A DNA stretch of 37,352 nucleotides from Acidobacterium sp. (GTDB taxonomy: Bacteria; Acidobacteriota; Terriglobia; Terriglobales; Acidobacteriaceae), in the NCBI GenBank assembly GCA_027315385.1, contig DAHUYD010000117.1:1-37352 (forward strand). Reading direction: 5' to 3'. Below are positions 33,199 to 37,352 of the stretch, piece after piece (the stretch's first letter is position 1; every line of letters starts with the position of its first letter). Under the pieces are notes generated by a model. The model had not been told where the DNA came from. It searched no databases and was given only the letters and a program-made list of their open reading frames with translations. Made by a program: the position numbers and the translations under genes.

Positions 33199-34506
33199 CT
33201 GCACCCATTGGGTAATCTGGCCTGTGGTGCGCAGCAGGTTCAGCTCAACCTTCATCAGCGAGAAATTCGCGTCGAGCACATCCTGGTAGCGCTCGCGTTC
33301 CTGGATCTCGGCCATTCGCGCCTGAATCGGCGTCGCGCCGGGCGTCGTCGGCGAACCTGAGCCGTTGGTCAGCTGGCTCTCCACGGACTTCAGTTGGTCC
33401 TGCGAGATTTCTTCCTGAATTTCCGCCACGCGCTGCTGCGCCGCCAACTCCCGGATCGTTCGGCGCATGGCCAGCGTCTGCTCGCTCACCTGATCTCGCG
33501 ATGCGTCGGCATTCGCCTGCGCGCGCAGTGCCGCGGCTTGCGAAACCTGGGCCTGGGCGCGCTTCGTCGCGTCGAAAATAGGGAACGTCACCTGAAATCC
33601 GATTCCCGCATTGTTGTATTGAAAATGCTGGTAGTACAGGCTGTAATTTGCGAAGGGCTCAAAGTAACTGTACTGCGCGCCGAAGGTCACCAGCGGGCGA
33701 AAGTTCTGTTTGGAATCGCCGAAAGCAGTAAAGAACTTCGACTTGGCGTTAGCATACGCGGCCGCAATGCCCGGATTGTCGTGCGCGGTCATCTGATCCT
33801 CATCCGCGCTGGCGCTCAAAACCGGTAGTGCGGGAATGCTGCTGCCCACCGGCATCAGGCCGCGGGCTGGCAATCCTGTGAGATGCTCCAGCTTCTGCCG
33901 CATCTCATCCGCATCGTTCTGCAGATGGATGCGTTTCTCATCCACCTGAGCCGAGGTCAGCTCGGCCTGCAGTTGCGAGATGCGCGGATCCACGCCCACC
34001 GCGACGCGCTGTTGCTCAATCTGCGTCAGCTGATCGGCCGCGATCTTCTCCTGGTCCAGGGCCGCGATCATCTTCAGATCGTGATTCAGTTCCACGTAAT
34101 CCATCGCCGCGCTCAACGCGACCTGCTGCTGCGTGTCCTTCAGGTTCAGCTTTGCGCTCTTCAATGCCTGCCCTGCAGCACGAATGTAATCGGCCTGGGA
34201 CAAGGAGAAGCCCAGGGACTGTGAACTCGCCGTGAAGAGTGACGGCTCTCCAAGGGGGAATCCATAGGCGTACCCCGGCGTGGTGCCCATGGTGACATTG
34301 GGAATGTAGACATCCTTGGTTTCCGCCAGTCCGGCCCGCGCCTGCTGCACGCCCGCGATCGCCGCGCGCACCGACGGGCTGTTCTTCTCCGCCAGATCGA
34401 CCGTCGTGGAAAGAGACAGCTGGGCCTGCAAGGTCAACGGCGGAACCAGCGCCAGAATGGACGCTGCGAGCACCAACGCGATCTTTCGCTTTCCTGATCC
34501 GTACAT
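33184..34506 (-). CDS. TolC-family outer-membrane efflux channel
   Basis: A 440-residue TolC/OEP protein. A signal peptide (IALVLAASILALVPPLTLQAQ) precedes the first helical repeat (LSTTVDLAEKNSPSVRAAIAGVQQARAGLAETKDVYIPNV), typical of the family. Long amphipathic helices with barrel strands (LGFSLSQADYI; AGIGFQVTFPIFDATKRAQ) form the second half, which repeats the motif structure. ATG 34506 is chosen because it starts the signal peptide; the frame is open to 34665 but the added residues are Arg-rich and overlap the upstream gene. It lies 16 bp after the TPR gene in an operon with a HlyD-type adaptor. Together they would export a compound; the pump is not in the window. Confidence 0.88.
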   Translation of the reverse strand: MYGSGKRKIALVLAASILALVPPLTLQAQLSLSTTVDLAEKNSPSVRAAIAGVQQARAGLAETKDVYIPNVTMGTTPGYAYGFPLGEPSLFTASSQSLGFSLSQADYIRAAGQALKSAKLNLKDTQQQVALSAAMDYVELNHDLKMIAALDQEKIAADQLTQIEQQRVAVGVDPRISQLQAELTSAQVDEKRIHLQNDADEMRQKLEHLTGLPARGLMPVGSSIPALPVLSASADEDQMTAHDNPGIAAAYANAKSKFFTAFGDSKQNFRPLVTFGAQYSYFEPFANYSLYYQHFQYNNAGIGFQVTFPIFDATKRAQAQVSQAAALRAQANADASRDQVSEQTLAMRRTIRELAAQQRVAEIQEEISQDQLKSVESQLTNGSGSPTTPGATPIQARMAEIQERERYQDVLDANFSLMKVELNLLRTTGQITQWVQSSLK

Positions 34507-34522
34507 CGTTCTGAGTTTACTG

Positions 34523-35503
34523 TTACCGGCCTGCCCGCGCCGAGGAGTGCGGGGGCGGAACCTGATAACCGGACGCCAGAGCGTGAACCTCCGCAAGCTG
34601 TTGCTGCGCCGCCTGCGCGTCACCCTGGTTCTCCAGCAGTCTGGCCAACTGCGCGTGAACCGCAAAGGCGGGCGCGTCCTCTGACTCCGCCTGCGAATCC
34701 AGGTATTCGCTCAGCCACCGGATGGCGGTTCTGGGATCGCGGTCCGCCTGACAAAGGTCGGTGGCTGCTCTCACCAGAGCGGGGCCGTGCTGGTGGTCCA
34801 GGGCCGCCCCATTGTATGCGGCCGCCACAGCATCGTCCTGCCGCCCCTCGCGCAGGTAGAACGATGCCATATCCAGCCATGCGTTCGCGGGGTTCTTCGC
34901 CTGGGCGATCGCAGCCCGGTAATCCGCTTCAGCCGCCGCAAAGTCCTTCTTTCCCTCGGCAATCCTGGCCTGCAGGATGAGTGCGTCGTCGGGATTTGCG
35001 GTGCGCAGTTGCTCAAGCACCGCCTGCGCGCGGATCAGGCCGCCGCCGGCAACAAAGGGCGCGCTCACGTCGAACTCGCCGAGATCGGAAAGCGCAGCGG
35101 CATTTCCGGGATCCAGCCTGACCGCCTCCTGAAATTCAGACGCGACTTTACGCGCTAGTTTGTAGGCGGCCAGCCGGGAAGCGATATTCGCGGCTTTCTG
35201 CCCGTAGGCCCGGCCAAGCCAGAGATGGTCGTCACTGTTCCCTGGGTCCAGAAGCGTTGCTGCCTGGCAGTCGGCGATCGCCTCATCCCACTGCCGTTCC
35301 TCGTAATAGACCCGGCAGCGCAGGTTGTGCGCCTCGGCGTCGGAGGGAGTCCGGGCCAGCACAGTACTCAATTGTTGCAGCGCGCTATCCGCCCGCCCCA
35401 GATCCAGATCCCGGCGCACTGATCTTGCTGCGCTTGCGGACATGGCCAACATTACGCTCGCCCCGGCGAAGGTGGCTACCGGCAACAGAAACTTCCTCAA
35501 CAA
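34523..35503 (-). CDS. Secreted or membrane-anchored TPR-repeat protein of the efflux operon
   Basis: A 326-residue protein with an N-terminal export signal (LLPVATFAGASVMLAMSASAA) and about six tetratricopeptide-like repeats: RADSALQQLSTVLARTPSDAEAHNL, WDEAIADCQAATLLDPGNSDDHLWLG, EFQEAVRLDPGNAAALSDLG, FAAAEADYRAAIAQAKNPANAWLDM and others. It ends in a Pro/Ser tail. TTG 35503 is the likely start because GGGGGG lies five bases upstream, a rare start codon here; the second TTG (35500) is equivalent. It is placed between adaptor and channel, 11 bp after the former. Periplasmic TPR proteins usually act as protein scaffolds, so a role in assembling this efflux complex is inferred. No exact family is recognised. 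Confidence 0.78.
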   Translation of the reverse strand: MLRKFLLPVATFAGASVMLAMSASAARSVRRDLDLGRADSALQQLSTVLARTPSDAEAHNLRCRVYYEERQWDEAIADCQAATLLDPGNSDDHLWLGRAYGQKAANIASRLAAYKLARKVASEFQEAVRLDPGNAAALSDLGEFDVSAPFVAGGGLIRAQAVLEQLRTANPDDALILQARIAEGKKDFAAAEADYRAAIAQAKNPANAWLDMASFYLREGRQDDAVAAAYNGAALDHQHGPALVRAATDLCQADRDPRTAIRWLSEYLDSQAESEDAPAFAVHAQLARLLENQGDAQAAQQQLAEVHALASGYQVPPPHSSARAGR

Positions 35504-35514
35504 AGCGGCCCCCC

Positions 35515-36756
35515 TTACTGCACGATCTCCACCGGTTGTCCGTCGCCCAATGGCTGGCTGTTGGTCGTGCCCGTTGCCACCACATCCCCAGGCTTCAGTC
35601 CGCTGGTGATCTGCACGTCCGTCAGGTTCAGCTTGCCCAGCGTCACCTCCGCGCGATGCAGCGTCCCGTTCGCAACGCGGTAAACGTAGGGCGAACCCTG
35701 CTCGAAGTACAGCGCGTCGCGCGGTATGACTAAAACATTGGATTCACTCGCGACCGTGACCGTTACACGAACATTCGTGTCCGGGAGCAGTTGACCGTCT
35801 CCATCTTCGAGCGAGAGGAGCACCTCGCCCACGTTCCGGGTTTCATAGCTGATGATGGTCGAGGGCAGCCGTACGACCTGGCCGTGCCACACCTGAGTCG
35901 GTCGCGCATCCCACACAATCGAAGCGTGCTGTCCCACCTGCAGATCGCCAATTTCCGGCTCGTCGAAATAGGCCAGCACCTGCAGCTTGTGCAGGTCGGC
36001 CATTGAGAGCAGCCGGTCCCCCTGCTGCACGTATTCGGTGGGAGCTACCGGCAGCGAATAGACCGTGCCGGCAAAAGGGGCATGCACAATGGCCTGCCGC
36101 AGCGACTGCTCCGCGGCAGCGTAGCCGGCTTCAGCCTCCTGCACGGCGGCAAGAGCATGCGCAACATTGGCGGATCCGGAGCCGCTGTCCTTCTGCTGCC
36201 GCAGCGCCTGCAGCACGCTGTTATCCGTGGCCAGACGCTGCTGGGCTGCGTCCACCTCGCTGGGAGATGCGGCCCCCGTCGCTTCGAGTTTCCGCAGCGC
36301 ATCCAGATCGTACTGCGCCTGATCCCGTTCGATCTTTGCTTTTTCCAGATTGCCGGCCAGGGCAATGCGCTGCGACGGCGTCCCCCCGTGCACCGCGGCG
36401 TCATAATTTGCCTGAGCGCCTCTCAAAGCCGCAAGTGCCTGGGCCACCTGCTCCTTCGCCTGCGTGTCATCCATGGCCAGCAACAGTTGGCCCGCGGCGA
36501 CTTTCTCGCCGGGATGCACGTAAACGGCCTGAACCACTCCCGGAAACGGCGCGTGAGCTTCAAAATTCGCCTGGGGCTCGGGTTCTACCTTCCCGTTTGT
36601 GGCGGAAGTCTTGGTCAGGTTGCCCAGCGCCGCGGTCGCCACCCGGATCGGCAGCCTCTCGCGGGTGGCCATATGCACCACGTAAAACACTAGGAGCAGC
36701 GCGATGGTAGTGAGAATCCATATCCGCGCCGTGTGCCGGGTCTTCTTCGTCGCCAT
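35515..36756 (-). CDS. HlyD/RND-type periplasmic adaptor (membrane fusion protein)
   Basis: A 413-residue adaptor. An N-terminal membrane anchor (IWILTTIALLLVFYVVHM) precedes the lipoyl half (GKVEPEPQANFEAHAPFPGVVQAVYVHPGEKVAAGQLLLAMDD), a long alpha-hairpin of about residues 95-205 (coiled coil, including LRKLEATGAASPSEVDAAQQRLA), the returning lipoyl half (IVHAPFAGTVYSLPVAPTEYVQQGDRLLSMADL) and beta-barrel and membrane-proximal domains (LLPDTNVRVTVTV, VIPRDALYFEQGSPYVYRV). It links an inner-membrane pump to the TolC-type channel encoded two genes on. First gene of the operon. ATG 36756 has no strong ribosome site; a dyad lies 11 bp upstream. Confidence 0.88.
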   Translation of the reverse strand: MATKKTRHTARIWILTTIALLLVFYVVHMATRERLPIRVATAALGNLTKTSATNGKVEPEPQANFEAHAPFPGVVQAVYVHPGEKVAAGQLLLAMDDTQAKEQVAQALAALRGAQANYDAAVHGGTPSQRIALAGNLEKAKIERDQAQYDLDALRKLEATGAASPSEVDAAQQRLATDNSVLQALRQQKDSGSGSANVAHALAAVQEAEAGYAAAEQSLRQAIVHAPFAGTVYSLPVAPTEYVQQGDRLLSMADLHKLQVLAYFDEPEIGDLQVGQHASIVWDARPTQVWHGQVVRLPSTIISYETRNVGEVLLSLEDGDGQLLPDTNVRVTVTVASESNVLVIPRDALYFEQGSPYVYRVANGTLHRAEVTLGKLNLTDVQITSGLKPGDVVATGTTNSQPLGDGQPVEIVQ

Positions 36757-36766
36757 CGAGGGAACC

Positions 36767-36789
36767 GTGAGTCAGTATATAAGACTCAC
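36767..36789. promoter_or_regulatory. GTGAGTC-N9-GACTCAC dyad over the efflux-operon promoter
   Basis: A perfect 7-bp inverted repeat with a 9-bp AT-rich spacer (AGTATATAA). On the minus strand the spacer contains TATACT, a five-of-six match to a -10 box, so a bound regulator would cover the promoter of the adaptor-TPR-TolC operon, as TetR-type repressors do. No regulator gene is adjacent. Confidence 0.55.
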
Positions 36790-36832
36790 TTCCGGCATCT
36801 TAGGCTTCTGAAAATAAGTAGGTTCCTTCCGT

Positions 36833-36838
36833 TACAAT
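36833..36838 (+). promoter_or_regulatory. Candidate -10 box of queF
   Basis: TACAAT matches the sigma-70 -10 consensus at five of six positions. A CTGAAA -35-like box lies 19 bases upstream, slightly too far. Transcription would start about 15 bases before the queF ATG, leaving a very short leader with a CCCT/AGGG repeat; no preQ1 riboswitch fits. Confidence 0.35.
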
Positions 36839-36859
36839 GCTCTGCCCTAAAATCAGGGT

Positions 36860-37267
36860 ATGCCCAGTGCATCCCGCTACACCGATGAGCACGCGAAGGC
36901 CGGTCTGGACTTCGCGTTTCCCGCGATCGAGACCTGGCCCAACCAGTTTCCTGCATACGAGATCGTGATCGACGATCCGGAGTTCACCTCCGTGTGTCCC
37001 AAAACCGGCCTTCCGGATTTCGGAACCATCACGCTGCGCTACATGCCGCGCGAACGATGCCTCGAACTCAAATCCTGGAAGGAATATCTCTTCTCCTACC
37101 GCAACCTCGGAATCTTCCAGGAGAACGTCGTCAACCAGGTGCTGGAGGACGTGGCAAAGGCGTGCGATCCCGTGTGGGCCGTCGTCAAGGGCGACTTCCG
37201 TCCCCGCGGCGGCATTTCCACCACGATTGAGGCGCGCTGGCCAAGACCAGCGACGGGCAGCGAGTAA
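36860..37267 (+). CDS. queF: NADPH-dependent 7-cyano-7-deazaguanine reductase QueF (unimodular)
   Basis: A 135-residue tunnelling-fold enzyme that reduces preQ0 to preQ1 in queuosine synthesis. The diagnostic elements are the catalytic FTSVCPKTGLPDFGTI (Cys46, Asp53) and the NADPH motif ELKSWKEYL (69-77), followed by FSYRNLGIFQENVVNQVL. The length is that of the short homodecameric type (B. subtilis-like), not the two-domain E. coli type. ATG 36860 is preceded by AGGG only one base away, so initiation may be close to leaderless. It is divergent from the efflux operon; no other queuosine gene lies in the window. Confidence 0.94.
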   Translation: MPSASRYTDEHAKAGLDFAFPAIETWPNQFPAYEIVIDDPEFTSVCPKTGLPDFGTITLRYMPRERCLELKSWKEYLFSYRNLGIFQENVVNQVLEDVAKACDPVWAVVKGDFRPRGGISTTIEARWPRPATGSE

Positions 37268-37277
37268 TCCCTCCGGG

Positions 37278-37352
37278 CTATTGCGGCGGCTGTTGCTGCT
37301 GCTGTTCCCGCTGCTTCATCATCTGCTGATACATCTGGGCGGGCGTATGGCC
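37278..37352 (-). CDS. C-terminal end of a Gln-rich protein, cut by window end
   Basis: On the minus strand an open frame enters from beyond the window and reads HTPAQMYQQMMKQREQQQQQ then PPQ and TAG (37278-37280). The Gln-rich, Pro-ending tail is typical of a C-terminus, and the frame stays open over all 24 codons, but the stretch is too short to assign a function. It is convergent with queF, 10 bp apart. Confidence 0.45.
   Translation of the reverse strand, partial: GHTPAQMYQQMMKQREQQQQQPPQ

Noticed and set aside
36841..36860. preQ1 riboswitch before queF
   Set aside because: The leader after the likely -10 box is only about 15 bases and the CCCT/AGGG repeat is too small; the aptamer's A-rich tail is missing.
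37281..37330. CAG/CTG-rich stretch as a microsatellite repeat
   Set aside because: The glutamine codons are mixed (CAG/CAA with other residues between) and fit a coding C-terminal tail better than a slippage repeat.

Overview
The window is most consistent with a chromosomal segment of an Acidobacteriota member (Terriglobia/Solibacter-like). It is GC-rich and Gram-negative in character (outer-membrane secretin, TolC, usher-like barrel). It encodes a secreted protein with the VWFA-related domain characteristic of acidobacteria, and a radical-SAM enzyme of hopanoid side-chain synthesis. I saw no tRNA, rRNA, CRISPR array, transposase or phage gene. The taxonomic call is inferred from gene content only.

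Layout. (1) 1-4.4 kb: an apparent chaperone-usher-like fibre locus. On the minus strand the order is major pilin-like protein, two-domain periplasmic chaperone, an unusually small outer-membrane barrel with a terminal Ig-like domain, and a minor pilin-like protein. A third paralogue runs convergently on the plus strand and is cut by the window start. (2) 4.9-12.0 kb: central and stress metabolism: citrate synthase, glycine oxidase ThiO, glucose-6-phosphate dehydrogenase, a MarC-family membrane protein, and otsB-otsA for trehalose, which overlap by 4 bp. (3) 12.1-25.7 kb: a Tad/Flp type IVc pilus region. TadE- and TadG-like pseudopilins and a polytopic membrane protein read leftward. Two Flp pilins, prepilin peptidase, CpaB, secretin CpaC, CpaE/TadZ, CpaF/TadA, TadB and TadC read rightward. 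A 31-codon membrane microprotein and a DUF192 protein follow. (4) 25.8-30.6 kb: a MarR-type regulator and a YceI protein sharing a near-identical operator-like palindrome, a full-length HypF without other hyp genes, and a VWFA-domain secreted protein. (5) 30.7-37.35 kb: hopanoid radical-SAM HpnJ followed by a translationally coupled pair of four-helix DMT/EamA-type half-transporters; an efflux operon (HlyD-type adaptor, TPR protein, TolC-type channel) lacking a pump gene but with a clear dyad in its promoter; divergent queF; and the C-terminal end of a glutamine-rich protein.

Two surface-fibre systems therefore lie within 25 kb: a compact chaperone-usher-like set and a Tad pilus. In both, the abundant subunit gene is followed by a stable hairpin with no U-tract before the assembly genes, which would allow subunits to be made in excess. 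The least conventional items are the miniature usher-like locus, the multi-hairpin leader upstream of flp, the 31-residue microprotein with a near-ideal ribosome-binding site, and the HpnJ-half-transporter operon. Functional statements rest on motif recognition by eye; no database search was possible.
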